Below, in pieces: positions 37,256 through 45,629 of a DNA stretch of 64,000 nucleotides (its first letter is position 1; every line of letters begins with the position of its first letter). This DNA is from Alicycliphilus sp. UBA6560. Its GTDB lineage: Bacteria > Pseudomonadota > Gammaproteobacteria > Burkholderiales > Burkholderiaceae_C. A program made the translations under genes and the position numbers. The stretch covers positions 744,001-808,000 of the forward strand of contig DJJU01000006.1 of NCBI GenBank assembly GCA_002434305.1, given 5' to 3'. The notes beneath the pieces were generated by a model. The model was not told the DNA's origin. It saw nothing but the letters and a program-made list of their open reading frames with translations, and did not search any database.

Positions 37256-38452
37256 ATGGCCCACGACAGTGTGCGTACCGACGCCGACAGCGCCCGCGCC
37301 CAGCTGGCCAGCCACGGCTGGATCCACCGGCGCAGCGAAGCCTTTCGCCACTTGCCCCCGCCGGCGCTGGAGCAGTGGCTGCGCCAGCCCGGGGACGAGC
37401 CCATCGGCTCGGGCTGGACCGTGCAGGACGGCGCCAGCGTTGCCCTGGCCGTGCAGCGCCTGAGCGCGCTTGACCGGCAGCAGCGCGTCCAGCTCCTGGC
37501 CGGCCTGCCCCACCCCGGCGACGGCGATGCCGCGCCGTTTGCCTGGGCGCACCGCGCCCTGTGCACCGAGGGCCTGCGCCTGTCCGTGCGCGGCGCAGCG
37601 ACGCAGCAGCTGCACCTGCATCACCACAGCCGCAGCGCGGCCGAAGCACCGCTGCTGGTGCTGGACGTGGAGGAAGGCGCGCACTGCACGCTGCTGGAGA
37701 CGCATGCTTTCGCGCCGCAGGCGGCGCAGAACCTGCAAATCCACATCCGGCTGGCGCGCGGCGCGCGTCTGCAGCACCTGCGCGTGGTCGATGCCGGCGC
37801 GGGCGACCGCATCGCCCACCATGTGCACGCCACGCTGGCTGCGGATGCCCACTACCAGCAGGCTACTGTGGCCACTGCTGCCGCCTATCACCTGCAGCGC
37901 GGCACGCTGGCGCTGCAGGGCACCGGCGCCCAGGCGGACACCGCCACGCTGGCGCTGGCCGGCGGCGACGGCCACCAGATCGACCAGCAGGCCTGGACGC
38001 GCATGGATGCGCCCCGCACCCGCAGCAGCGTCGAAACCCTGGCCCTGGCCCAGCACGGCGCGCACGCCGTGGCCAACGCCCACACCCGTATCGCCCCCGG
38101 CGCCGATGAAGCCGCCGTGCGCCAGCGCCTGGCCGGCATTCCGCTGGCCGGCAACCCGCGCCTGGTGCTGCGCCCGCACCTGGAGATCCTGCACGACAAC
38201 GTGCAGGCCGCCCACGGCGCCACCTGGGGCGCACTGCCCGAGGACGCGCTGTTCTACGCCCGCCAGCGCGGCCTGGAGGAGGCCAGCGCCCGCGCGCTGA
38301 TCATCGAAGGCATGGCCCGCGCGCTGCTGGAGCGCAGCCTTAGCCCCCAGCCTGAGGGCGCGCTGATGCTGGCCCAATGGCTGGACGGCGGCTGGCTGGC
38401 CCGTGCCATCGCCACCCACCTGGTGCCGGAGACGGGGGCGCGCCATGGGTAA
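37256..38452 (+). CDS. sufD: Fe-S cluster assembly protein SufD
   Basis: Partner of SufB in the scaffold. Product of 398 residues. The central beta-helix is poorly conserved, as usual, but the C-terminal domain shows the SufB/D signature: NPRLVLRPHLEILHDNVQAA with the conserved His, HGATWGALPEDALFYARQRG, and ARALIIEGMARALLE. The stop codon overlaps the sufS start by 8 bases. Confidence 0.93.
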   Translation: MAHDSVRTDADSARAQLASHGWIHRRSEAFRHLPPPALEQWLRQPGDEPIGSGWTVQDGASVALAVQRLSALDRQQRVQLLAGLPHPGDGDAAPFAWAHRALCTEGLRLSVRGAATQQLHLHHHSRSAAEAPLLVLDVEEGAHCTLLETHAFAPQAAQNLQIHIRLARGARLQHLRVVDAGAGDRIAHHVHATLAADAHYQQATVATAAAYHLQRGTLALQGTGAQADTATLALAGGDGHQIDQQAWTRMDAPRTRSSVETLALAQHGAHAVANAHTRIAPGADEAAVRQRLAGIPLAGNPRLVLRPHLEILHDNVQAAHGATWGALPEDALFYARQRGLEEASARALIIEGMARALLERSLSPQPEGALMLAQWLDGGWLARAIATHLVPETGARHG

Positions 38453-39710
38453 GGCCCACCCTCTGCTGCATGCCGGCAGCCTGCCGGTCCATGCCCTGCG
38501 TGCCGAGTTCCCCATCCTCGGGCAGACCATCAACGGGCACCCGCTGGCCTACCTGGACAACGCCGCCACCACCCACATGCCGCGGCGGGTGCTGCAGGCC
38601 ATGCAGCAGTTTGAAGAGCACGGCCGCGCCAACATCCACCGCGGCGTGCACACGCTGAGCCAGAGCGCCACCGACGCCTTCGAGGCCGCGCGCGCCACGC
38701 TCAAGGCCTTCATCGGTGCGGGCGACGGGCACGAGCTGGTCTTCACCAGCGGCACCACCGAGGCGCTGAACCTCGTCGCCCAGGGCCTGTGGGCCGGCGG
38801 GCCGGGCAAGGCGTGGCTGCGCCCGGGCGACCGCATCATCGTCAGCGGCTTGGAGCACCACGCCAACCTGGTGCCCTGGCAGCACGCCGCGCGCATGAGC
38901 GGGGCCGAGCTGGCCATCCTGCGCCCGGACGCGCAGGGTCGCGTGCACCTGGACGACCTGCAGCAGCTGCTGACGCCCGCCACGCGCGTGCTGACCCTCA
39001 CCGCCTGCGCCAACGCCACCGGCGAGCGCCCGCCCTACGAAGCCATGCTGGCCCTGGCCGTACGCGCTGGCGCCCTGACGGTGCTGGACGCCGCCCAGGC
39101 GGCCAGCCATGCCGTGCCCGACCTGTCGGCGCTGGAGTGCGACTTCATGGCCTTCTCCGGCCACAAGATGCACGGCCCCATGGGCATAGGCGCGCTAGCC
39201 GGCCGGCGCGCGGCGCTGGAGCGGCTGCACCCGCTGCGCCTGGGTGGCGACATGGTGGACTGGGTGAGCTACGAGGCCGCCGGCTTTGCGCAGCTACCCG
39301 CCCGGCTGGAGGGCGGCACGCCCCACGTGGCCGGCGCCATCGGCATGGCGGCGGCCGCGCGCTTCATCGACCAGACCGGCCGCGAAGCCATCGACGCGCA
39401 CGTGCACGCCCTGCGCGCCCAGGCGGTGACGGGCCTGTCGGGCCTCGACGGCATCACGGTGCTGGCGCCGCATGCCACGCAGTCGGCGCTGGTGTCCTTC
39501 GTGGCCGAGGGCGTGCACCCGCACGACATCGGCACGCTGCTGGACGAGCGCGGCATCGCCGTGCGCACCGGCCACCACTGCGCCCAGCCGCTGCTGGAAC
39601 ATTTAGGCCTGGGGCCGACCACGCGCGCCTCGTTCGCCCTGTTCAACACGCCCGAAGAGGTCGACCGCCTGGTCGCCGCCGTGGCGCACGCCCTGGAGAT
39701 GCTGCGATGA
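38445..39710 (+). CDS. sufS: Cysteine desulfurase SufS
   Basis: Group II cysteine desulfurase supplying sulfur to the SUF scaffold through SufU. Product of 421 residues. Blocks include GHPLAYLDNAATTHMPRRVL, IHRGVHTLSQ, EALNLVAQG, EHHANLVPWQ, the PLP lysine in FSGHKMHGPMGIGAL, and the persulfide Cys in GHHCAQPLLEHLG. This spacing and the RxGHHC motif separate it from IscS. Start ATG at 38445 inside the sufD end; its TGA overlaps the sufU ATG (ATGA). Confidence 0.95.
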   Translation: MGKAHPLLHAGSLPVHALRAEFPILGQTINGHPLAYLDNAATTHMPRRVLQAMQQFEEHGRANIHRGVHTLSQSATDAFEAARATLKAFIGAGDGHELVFTSGTTEALNLVAQGLWAGGPGKAWLRPGDRIIVSGLEHHANLVPWQHAARMSGAELAILRPDAQGRVHLDDLQQLLTPATRVLTLTACANATGERPPYEAMLALAVRAGALTVLDAAQAASHAVPDLSALECDFMAFSGHKMHGPMGIGALAGRRAALERLHPLRLGGDMVDWVSYEAAGFAQLPARLEGGTPHVAGAIGMAAAARFIDQTGREAIDAHVHALRAQAVTGLSGLDGITVLAPHATQSALVSFVAEGVHPHDIGTLLDERGIAVRTGHHCAQPLLEHLGLGPTTRASFALFNTPEEVDRLVAAVAHALEMLR

Positions 39711-40165
39711 GCGCCACGAGTAGCGCCGAGAACGACCTGTACCAGGAGGTGGTGCTGGAGCACAAGCGCGCACCGCGCAACTTTGGCCACCTGGCGCAGC
39801 CCACGCACCAGGCCGAAGGTACCAACCCCTCCTGCGGCGACCGCATCGCCGTGCAGCTGCGGCTGGACGGCAGCCAAGTGCAGGACATCCGTTTCACCGG
39901 CCAGGGCTGCGCCATCTGCATGGCCTCCACATCGATGATGACCGAGGCCGTCAAGGGAACGGACGTCGAGGCGGCGCAGGCGTTGCAGCAGCACTTTCGG
40001 GCCGTGCTCACGGGTGAGGAAGAACCTGGCGAAGCGCCCCTGGGAAAGCTGGTCAGCCTGGCCGGCGTGCGCCGCTACCCCAGCCGCATCAAGTGCGCGC
40101 TGCTGGGCTGGCACGCGCTGATGCATGCCATCGCACAACATGAGGATGAGGAGAAGCGCGCATGA
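39707..40165 (+). CDS. sufU: SufU-type sulfur acceptor/scaffold
   Basis: Product of 152 residues. It has the IscU/NifU_N fold with cysteines in TNPSCGDRIAVQLR, GQGCAICMASTSMM and PSRIKCALLGWHAL. It lacks the LPPVK motif of IscU and has the extended loop (HFRAVLTGEEEPGEAP) and Arg-rich YPSRIKC of zinc-dependent SufU proteins. The family accepts sulfur from SufS. SufU is best known from Firmicutes and Actinobacteria. Coupled to both neighbours by ATGA overlaps. Confidence 0.9.
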   Translation: MSATSSAENDLYQEVVLEHKRAPRNFGHLAQPTHQAEGTNPSCGDRIAVQLRLDGSQVQDIRFTGQGCAICMASTSMMTEAVKGTDVEAAQALQQHFRAVLTGEEEPGEAPLGKLVSLAGVRRYPSRIKCALLGWHALMHAIAQHEDEEKRA

Positions 40166-40716
40166 CCTACCGCCGCCACCGCGAGGACGTGCTGGTACGA
40201 CGCCCCGTGACCGTCGAGGCCATCCCCAGCGGCACGCCCATCGAGCTGGACGCAGGCCAGCTGGCGCAGATCACGCAGGCCCTGGGCAGCTCGTTCACGC
40301 TGCTGGTCGAAGGCCAGCTGATGCGCCTGAAGGGCCAGGACGCGGACGCCATCGGCAAGACGCCGCCCGAGGCGATTGCCGTGCCCGAGGACCTGCACAT
40401 CGATGACCTGGAGCCGCTGGTGTGGCAGACGTTGTCCACCTGCTACGACCCGGAGATCCCCGTGAACATCGTCGACCTGGGGCTGGTCTACCGGCTGGCG
40501 TTCGAGCCGCTGCCCGAGGCCGAGAAAGTGCGCGTGCTGCTGGACATGACGCTCACCGCGCCCGGCTGCGGCATGGGCGAAGCCATTGCCGACGAGGTTT
40601 GCGACAAGGTGCTGGCCCTGCCGCGCGTGGGCGAGATCACCGTCAACCTGGTGTTCGACCCGCCCTGGGACCGCAGCCGCATGTCGGAGGCCGCGCAGCT
40701 GGCGCTGGGTCTTTAA
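40162..40716 (+). CDS. sufT: SufT, MIP18/DUF59-family Fe-S maturation factor
   Basis: Product of 184 residues. The N-terminal part (about 1-75) is the SufT-specific extension, and the C-terminal DUF59/MIP18 domain has DPEIPVNIVDLGLVYRLAFE, DMTLTAPGCGMGEAIADEV and VNLVFDPPWDRSRMSEAAQL. The Cys in APGCGMG is the conserved one. In other bacteria SufT helps mature Fe-S proteins under high demand. Last gene of the operon, overlapping sufU by ATGA. Confidence 0.92.
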   Translation: MTYRRHREDVLVRRPVTVEAIPSGTPIELDAGQLAQITQALGSSFTLLVEGQLMRLKGQDADAIGKTPPEAIAVPEDLHIDDLEPLVWQTLSTCYDPEIPVNIVDLGLVYRLAFEPLPEAEKVRVLLDMTLTAPGCGMGEAIADEVCDKVLALPRVGEITVNLVFDPPWDRSRMSEAAQLALGL

Positions 40717-40760
40717 AACAAAAAAAAGCCCGGCAGGAATCTGCCAGGCGGTTCCGGGCC
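40717..40760. terminator. Terminator between sufT and the convergent porin gene
   Basis: GCCCGG (40728-40733) and CCGGGC (40754-40759) can pair; an inner GGCAG/CTGCC (40732-40745) is an alternative stem. The A run at 40721-40727 gives a strong T tract for the minus-strand porin transcript. Confidence 0.7.
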
Positions 40761-40773
40761 CTTGCCCCAAGAA

Positions 40774-41802
40774 TCAGAAGGTGTGGCGCAGGCCGATCTC
40801 GTAGCCGGTCAAATCCTGGCCGGCTGCCGGCGTGGGGCTGAGCGAAGAGCCCAGCTTGCGCGTGGCGGCGCCGTCGTTGTCCAGGCGCGCCACGGCGCCG
40901 TAGATTTCTGTGCGCTTGGACAGCCGGTAGCCGTAGCCCAGTGCCAGGCGGTCGGCATCGTTGCCGCTCTTCTTGTCGTCGTAGCGGGTATAGGCCGCGC
41001 GCAACTCGCCATTGCCCAGGGCCATCTTGAGGCCGACGCTGTACACGTCCACCCGCTTGCCCGCGCCGCGTTCGGTGGCCCACAGCACCATGGGTGTGAA
41101 GCTGCCCGCCTTGTACAGGGCGCCGATGTTCATGGCCTTGTAGTCAGTGCTGCCGGCCGCGTCGCCGCCGCGCTCCAGCTGGTAGCCGACGGCCACGTTC
41201 AGCGGGCCGCTGGCATAGCCCAGGCGAACGCCGGTGCCTGCGCCCAGCCGGGTGCTGCCCGCTGTTTCGCCGAAGCTGTGGCTCACCTGGCCATACACGC
41301 CGCCCAGCTTCGGGAGCAGGTAGCTGATGCTGTTGGAGCGGCGCTTGGGCGCGCTGCCCTCGCCCGTGCCGGCGGCGGAGCCGCTGATCAGGTTGTGCGC
41401 GTTGATGGCGCCCATGCCGGAGTCGCCGAAGGCGTGGAAGGTCTCCAGGTTCTGGTAGGCGGGCGTCTTGTCGCGGCCCAGGCGCAGCTCGCCGAAGCCG
41501 CCCGACAGGCTGAGGGTGGAGCGGCGGTCGAACTTGAGGGCGGACCCACCGTCATCCACGCCGATGCCGGCCTCCAGCCAGAAGCCGGCCCGCAGGCCGC
41601 CGCCCAGGTCCTCCACACCGCGAAAGCCCAGGCGGCTGCTGGCATTGCCACCGTTGGCCAGGCCGGTCACGCTCTTGCCCGGGGTGGAGATGTGGGCCAG
41701 CGACACGTCGGCCACTCCGAACAGCGTCACGCTGGAGGAGCTTTGGGCCGAGGCGCCTGCGGCGGCGCCCATGACGGCAAGGGCGAGGAGAGATCGTTTC
41801 AT
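40774..41802 (-). CDS. Burkholderiales-type general porin
   Basis: Outer membrane diffusion channel, probably a trimeric 16-strand beta-barrel. Product of 342 residues. A signal peptide covers residues 1-20 (LLALAVMGAAAGASAQ). The mature start SSVTLFGVADVSLAHIS and RLGFRGVEDLGGGLRAGFWL are the hallmark of the OmpC-like porins of Burkholderiales. The protein ends with the aromatic LRHTF needed for Bam recognition. The substrate is unknown. Convergent with sufT. Confidence 0.93.
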   Translation of the reverse strand: MKRSLLALAVMGAAAGASAQSSSSVTLFGVADVSLAHISTPGKSVTGLANGGNASSRLGFRGVEDLGGGLRAGFWLEAGIGVDDGGSALKFDRRSTLSLSGGFGELRLGRDKTPAYQNLETFHAFGDSGMGAINAHNLISGSAAGTGEGSAPKRRSNSISYLLPKLGGVYGQVSHSFGETAGSTRLGAGTGVRLGYASGPLNVAVGYQLERGGDAAGSTDYKAMNIGALYKAGSFTPMVLWATERGAGKRVDVYSVGLKMALGNGELRAAYTRYDDKKSGNDADRLALGYGYRLSKRTEIYGAVARLDNDGAATRKLGSSLSPTPAAGQDLTGYEIGLRHTF

Positions 41803-41892
41803 GCGAGTCCTGAATGGGGTTGTGCAAAGGGAAAGCCGCCATTACACGGACCACACATGACAGGCATGGGACACCCGCTGAAGTCCGTCTGG

Positions 41893-41959
41893 TTGTTGCC
41901 CACAGGCAACAAAAAGCGAAGGGGCCGGAAGCAAGGCATGCGCCCCGCATCCGGCCCCC
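41893..41959 (-). terminator. Double-hairpin terminator after the DUF2249 gene
   Basis: On the minus strand the first stem is GGGGCCGGA/TCCGGCCCC (41950-41958 with 41921-41929), followed by TTCGCTTTTTG. A second perfect stem TTGTTGCC/GGCAACAA (41893-41912) with a 4-base loop lies next to it. Together they fill most of the 177-base gap between the DUF2249 gene and the porin start. Confidence 0.65.
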
Positions 41960-41979
41960 GGTGGTGTGCTGCCGCTGTC

Positions 41980-42276
41980 TCAGCCGCCGCAGCCGCCGCC
42001 GGAGCAGCACGAATCGCCGCCGCTCTCGGCCGGGCCACTGGCCAGCTTGTCGATCTGCACGCGCCACAGGGCGGGGCCGGCCTGCAGGTAGTTCCAGGTG
42101 AATTGGCCGGGCGTGCGCGCCTCGAACTGGCGGCGCAGCGGCACGGGGTCGTGGTCGTTCACGATGACCAGGGCCTGCCCGGCCGGCAGCTCGTCGAAGC
42201 TGCCGAAGATCTGCGCGTGGCGCTCGTACGGCGGGATGGTGCGTACGTCGATTTCTGTCGTGGTGGTCGTGGTCAT
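41980..42276 (-). CDS. DUF2249 protein with Cys-rich C-terminal tail
   Basis: Product of 98 residues. The DUF2249 fold is recognised from EIDVRTIPPYERHAQIFGSF, ALVIVNDHDPVPLRRQFEAR and FTWNYLQAGPALWRVQI. Family members often lie beside nitric-oxide and denitrification genes and some carry hemerythrin domains. The C-terminus ends GGDSCCSGGGCGG, three cysteines in a flexible Gly/Ser tail that could bind a metal; that is an inference. It follows nnrS by 60 bases and is likely in the same operon. Confidence 0.85.
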   Translation of the reverse strand: MTTTTTTEIDVRTIPPYERHAQIFGSFDELPAGQALVIVNDHDPVPLRRQFEARTPGQFTWNYLQAGPALWRVQIDKLASGPAESGGDSCCSGGGCGG

Positions 42277-42336
42277 GTCGTTTCAGCCTTCGTGGTCGGA
42301 GTGAAGTGAAGAGGAAAGGGAAAAGAGGAAGCCGGC

Positions 42337-43548
42337 TCAGCCGTCCTTGCCGTCCAGCCGCGTGCGCATGAGCCAGGGCGTGTAGATGACGACGTAGATG
42401 GCGAACGCCGCCGCCCACAGGCAGGCCGCGCCATGCAAGGCGCCGGCATACCACTGCGGGTGCACGGCGGGCACCAGCACGCGCAGCACGGCGGCGGCCA
42501 TCACCAGGGCGTAGGCCAGCACCTCGGCGCGCGAGGCCTGCAGCGGCCGGCCGGTGTGGCCGCGTGCGGTGCGCGTGAGCATGCCGATGATCAGCCCGCC
42601 CACCACGCCTACGGCCAGCGCGTGCACGGCCAGCGAAGTGGGCAGCCAGCCCAGCTGCGCAGCCGCCAGCAGGGCAAAGCCCACGGGCATCCAGGCGTAG
42701 GAGGCATGCAGGATCCACAGAATGGGTCGGCGCAGCGTGACCCAGGGCTTCCACAGCGCCAGGCGCACCGCGTGCATCACCGCCGCAGCGGCCGATGCTG
42801 CAGCCACCAAGGCTGCGGGCGCGCTGCACACCCACAGCAGCAGCGCCACGGCCGTGACGGCCAGCAGCGACAGCTCGAAGCGGCGCGGGATGTTCATCAC
42901 CAGGCCCGGTGTCACGTTCTTGGTGAACATGGGCACCACGCGCCCGGCGATCACGCTGATCACCATCAGCACCAGGGCCAGCTCGGCATACAGCGCCGAC
43001 GTTGCCGGCACCTGCAGCACGCCCATGGCCGACAGGTGGAAGACGCCGTTGGCCACGGCCATGGCCAGCAGCAGCGAGATCAGCGGGATGTTGCGCTTGT
43101 TGCGTGCCTGCACCAGCACGCGCAGCAGGGCCAGCGCCACGGCGGGCAGCAGCAGCATGTCCAGCGCCGCATACATCCAGTAAGGCGCGACGAAGGCCGC
43201 CAGCCGCGCCGCCAGCCACAGCAGCGCCAGCGCCCCCAGCGTGGCCCCGCGCGGCGTGGGCAGGCCCGTCCAGGCCTTCACGGCGGTGAGCAGAAAGCCC
43301 ACGATGACCCCGACGGCGAAGCCGAACAGCATCTCGTGCGCATGCCACAGCAGCGGCGGGATGGCCAGCTGCAGCTGCACCAGGCCGAGGAAGGCGGCAA
43401 TCCACAGCGGCACAGACACACAAGCCAGCAGCGCCGCGCCCAGGTAGAACGGCCGGAAACCCAGCCGCAGCAGCGGCAGGCCCTGCAGGGCGGGAGTGGC
43501 AGGCGGGGCGGCGGAGGAGCGCTGTGGGAAAGGCAGGGGCTGGTTCAC
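42337..43548 (-). CDS. nnrS: NnrS family heme-copper membrane protein
   Basis: Integral membrane protein of 403 residues with about 12 hydrophobic segments. Blocks include LGFRPFYLGAALLA near the N-terminus, LLWHAHEMLFGFAVGVIVGF with the His pair typical of NnrS, NIPRRFELSLLA, and GLIIGMLTRTARGHTGRPL. NnrS proteins bind heme and copper and protect against nitric oxide stress, probably by preventing formation of iron-nitrosyl complexes. A probable NsrR operator lies 41 bases upstream of the start. Confidence 0.93.
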   Translation of the reverse strand: MNQPLPFPQRSSAAPPATPALQGLPLLRLGFRPFYLGAALLACVSVPLWIAAFLGLVQLQLAIPPLLWHAHEMLFGFAVGVIVGFLLTAVKAWTGLPTPRGATLGALALLWLAARLAAFVAPYWMYAALDMLLLPAVALALLRVLVQARNKRNIPLISLLLAMAVANGVFHLSAMGVLQVPATSALYAELALVLMVISVIAGRVVPMFTKNVTPGLVMNIPRRFELSLLAVTAVALLLWVCSAPAALVAAASAAAAVMHAVRLALWKPWVTLRRPILWILHASYAWMPVGFALLAAAQLGWLPTSLAVHALAVGVVGGLIIGMLTRTARGHTGRPLQASRAEVLAYALVMAAAVLRVLVPAVHPQWYAGALHGAACLWAAAFAIYVVIYTPWLMRTRLDGKDG

Positions 43549-43589
43549 GGCTGGAAGGGGGCCGGGTGCGGCCCTGATAGAGCGAACAA

Positions 43590-43612
43590 TAAATTCATTT
43601 TAAATGAATCTT
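43590..43612 (-). promoter_or_regulatory. Probable NsrR operator upstream of nnrS
   Basis: The 23-base site is an 11-1-11 inverted repeat centred at 43601: left half TAAATTCATTT, centre T, right half AAATGAATCTT. The right half matches the NsrR half-site AAATRCATCTT at 10 of 11 positions and the left half at 8 of 11. NsrR is the nitric-oxide-sensing repressor that controls nnrS in many betaproteobacteria. Location 42-64 bases before the start codon fits an operator. Confidence 0.65.
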
Positions 43613-43654
43613 AAAGCACAAGCCCTTTTTCACCCAGCTATTTTTTGATCCTCC

Positions 43655-43987
43655 TTAGTTCCCGGTGCTCTTGGACAGGAGCTGTATGACCAGCACGCCG
43701 CCCACGATCATGGCAATGCCCGCCAGGGCCGGCGCGTCCAGCTTCTGGCCGTACATGAGCCAACCGACCAGCGAGATCAGCACGATGCCCAGGCCGGACC
43801 AGATGGCGTACACCACGCCCGTGGCCATGTGGTTCATCACGCGCGAGACCAGCCAGAAGGCCACGCAGTAGCCGGCCACGGCCAGCAGACTGGGCCACAG
43901 CCGGGTCAGCCCTTGCGAGGACTTGAGCGCCGAGGTGGCGACCACCTCACACACGATGGAGATGCCCAGCAGCGCGAACGGATGCAT
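43655..43987 (-). CDS. Small multidrug resistance (SMR) family transporter
   Basis: Product of 110 residues from ATG 43987 (MHPFALLGISIVCEVVATSA). Four transmembrane helices and the essential Glu14 in the first helix are present, as in EmrE/QacE. TM3 contains YAIWSGLGIVLISLVGW, a family signature. It probably exports a cationic compound or guanidinium-like solute by proton antiport; the substrate is unknown. It follows the FAA hydrolase by 17 bases, so it is probably the last gene of the rlmB operon. Confidence 0.9.
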   Translation of the reverse strand: MHPFALLGISIVCEVVATSALKSSQGLTRLWPSLLAVAGYCVAFWLVSRVMNHMATGVVYAIWSGLGIVLISLVGWLMYGQKLDAPALAGIAMIVGGVLVIQLLSKSTGN

Positions 43988-44004
43988 ACGCTGGCCCGGG
44001 CCTT

Positions 44005-44850
44005 TCAGCCGCCCACGCAGCGCAGGCGCTGCTCGCCCAGTCCGGTGGCGCCCAGACGCATCTCGTCGCCCGCGCGCAGGAAGCGCGGCTCGGGCTTGTG
44101 TCCCAGGCCCACGCCCGCCGGCGTGCCGGTCAGCACCAGGTCGCCGGGCTCCAGCGTCATGAACTGGCTGATATAGGCCAGCACGGTGGGCACGCCGAAG
44201 ATGAAGTTGCGCGTGCTGCCGTTCTGCATGCGTTGGCCATTCACTTCCAGCCACAGGTCGACGGCGTGCGGGTCGGCCAGCTCGTCGGGCGTGGCCAGCC
44301 AGGGGCCTACCGGGGCAAAGGTGTCGGCGCTCTTGCCCTTGTCCCACTGGCCGCCGCGCTCCATCTGCCAGCTGCGCTCGGACACGTCGTTGGCCAGCAC
44401 GTAGCCGGCCACGTGGGCAAGCGCCTGTGCCTCGCTCACGCCGCGCATGCGCGTGCCGATGACGATGCCCAGCTCCACCTCCCAGTCCACCTTGGCGGCG
44501 CCGGCGGGGATACGGACCTCGTCCTGCGGCCCGCACAGGCTGCTGACCGCCTTCATGAACAGCACCGGCTCGGCCGGTGCGGCCATGCCGGCCTCTTTCG
44601 CGTGGTCGGCGTAGTTCAGGCCCACGCAGACGATCTTGCCCACGCCGGCCACCGGGCAGCCCAGGCGCGTGCCGGGGGTCACGGCGGGAAGGCGCGTGGC
44701 ATCGATGGCGGCCAGCGCGGACAGCACGGCCGGCGCCAGCTGCGCCGGGCCGATGTCGGGCACGAGCATGGACACATCGCGCAGCGTGCCGCCCGCGTCC
44801 ACGATGCCGGCGCGCTCGGCGCCGGGGGCACCATGGCGTATGAGTTTCAT
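44005..44850 (-). CDS. Fumarylacetoacetate hydrolase family protein
   Basis: Product of 281 residues. The N-terminal RHGAPGAERAGIVDAGG is a strand-rich domain; the catalytic domain begins KIVCVGLNYADHAKEAGM. Metal-binding acidic residues are in VDWEVELGIVIG and NDVSERSWQMERGGQWDKGKS (split here), and LTGTPAGVGLG closes the active site. Members cleave C-C bonds in 2-oxo acid or ring-fission products, or act as ureidoglycolate lyase-like enzymes. The substrate is not predictable. Start overlaps the cobB stop by 4 bases. Confidence 0.88.
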   Translation of the reverse strand: MKLIRHGAPGAERAGIVDAGGTLRDVSMLVPDIGPAQLAPAVLSALAAIDATRLPAVTPGTRLGCPVAGVGKIVCVGLNYADHAKEAGMAAPAEPVLFMKAVSSLCGPQDEVRIPAGAAKVDWEVELGIVIGTRMRGVSEAQALAHVAGYVLANDVSERSWQMERGGQWDKGKSADTFAPVGPWLATPDELADPHAVDLWLEVNGQRMQNGSTRNFIFGVPTVLAYISQFMTLEPGDLVLTGTPAGVGLGHKPEPRFLRAGDEMRLGATGLGEQRLRCVGG

Positions 44851-45629
44851 GCAGTCTCTCCTGAAGGTGTGGCGGCGCCGTGCGGGCAGGGCTCGCCCAG
44901 TAGCTGCGGCAGCAGCTGCGCCGCGGTACCGCGCAGCACGGCGTGCGCCACGCTGTCCAGCTCGCTGGCCGCCGGGTTGATGACGGCCACGCGGGCGCCT
45001 GCCTGGCGCGCCTGGTGGGCCAGGCCGGCGGCCGGGTAGACGGCGCCGGCGGTGCCCACCACCAGCATCAGCTCGCAGTCCTGCGCGGCCTGCTGGGCGG
45101 CCTCGATGACGCCGGCGGGCAGGTTCTCGCCGAACCACACCACGCCCGGCCGCACCAGGTTGCCGCAGGCCGCACAGCGCGGCGGGCTGCCGGGCAGCGC
45201 AGCCTCCAGGCGGCAGCAGGCGCGGGGCGTGTCCAGCCAGCGGTCGGCCATCAGGTCGCCGTGCAGGCACAGCACGCCGGTGCTGCCGGCGCGCTGGTGC
45301 AGGCCGTCCACGTTCTGGGTGATGACGGTGAGCCGGCCCGGGTGGCGCTGCGCGAAGGCCGCCAGGGCCAAGTGGCCGGCGTTGGGCTGCACGGCGGCCA
45401 CGCCCTGGCGGCGGTGGGCATACCAGTCCCATACCCGGGCCGGCGCGGCGCGAAAGCCGCGCTCGCTGGCCATGTCCTGCGGGTTGAACTGGGCCCAGTG
45501 GCCGCTCGTGGCGTCGCGGAAGGTGGGCACGCCGGATTCGGCGCTCATGCCGGCGCCCGTCAGCACGGCGATGCGGGCGGCCTGCGCGATCCAGTCGCGC
45601 ACGGCCTGCCGCTCCTGCTCGGTGTTCAT
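44847..45629 (-). CDS. cobB: NAD-dependent protein deacetylase (sirtuin)
   Basis: Removes acetyl or acyl groups from lysines using NAD+. Product of 260 residues. Motifs are TGAGMSAESGVPTFRD, the ribose-binding TQNVDGLHQRAG, the catalytic His in LHGDL, and four cysteines (ACC and CAAC, residues about 150-180) for zinc. AVINPAASELDSVAHAVLRG is near the C-terminus. The catalytic His is followed by GDL rather than the common GSL. Start codon overlaps the rlmB stop by 4 bases. Confidence 0.9.
   Translation of the reverse strand: MNTEQERQAVRDWIAQAARIAVLTGAGMSAESGVPTFRDATSGHWAQFNPQDMASERGFRAAPARVWDWYAHRRQGVAAVQPNAGHLALAAFAQRHPGRLTVITQNVDGLHQRAGSTGVLCLHGDLMADRWLDTPRACCRLEAALPGSPPRCAACGNLVRPGVVWFGENLPAGVIEAAQQAAQDCELMLVVGTAGAVYPAAGLAHQARQAGARVAVINPAASELDSVAHAVLRGTAAQLLPQLLGEPCPHGAATPSGETA

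Noticed and set aside
43621..43654. Partial repeat copy after the nnrS upstream region
   Set aside because: Only CAGCTATTTTTTG is present, without the GCGCTTG arm, so it was not counted.
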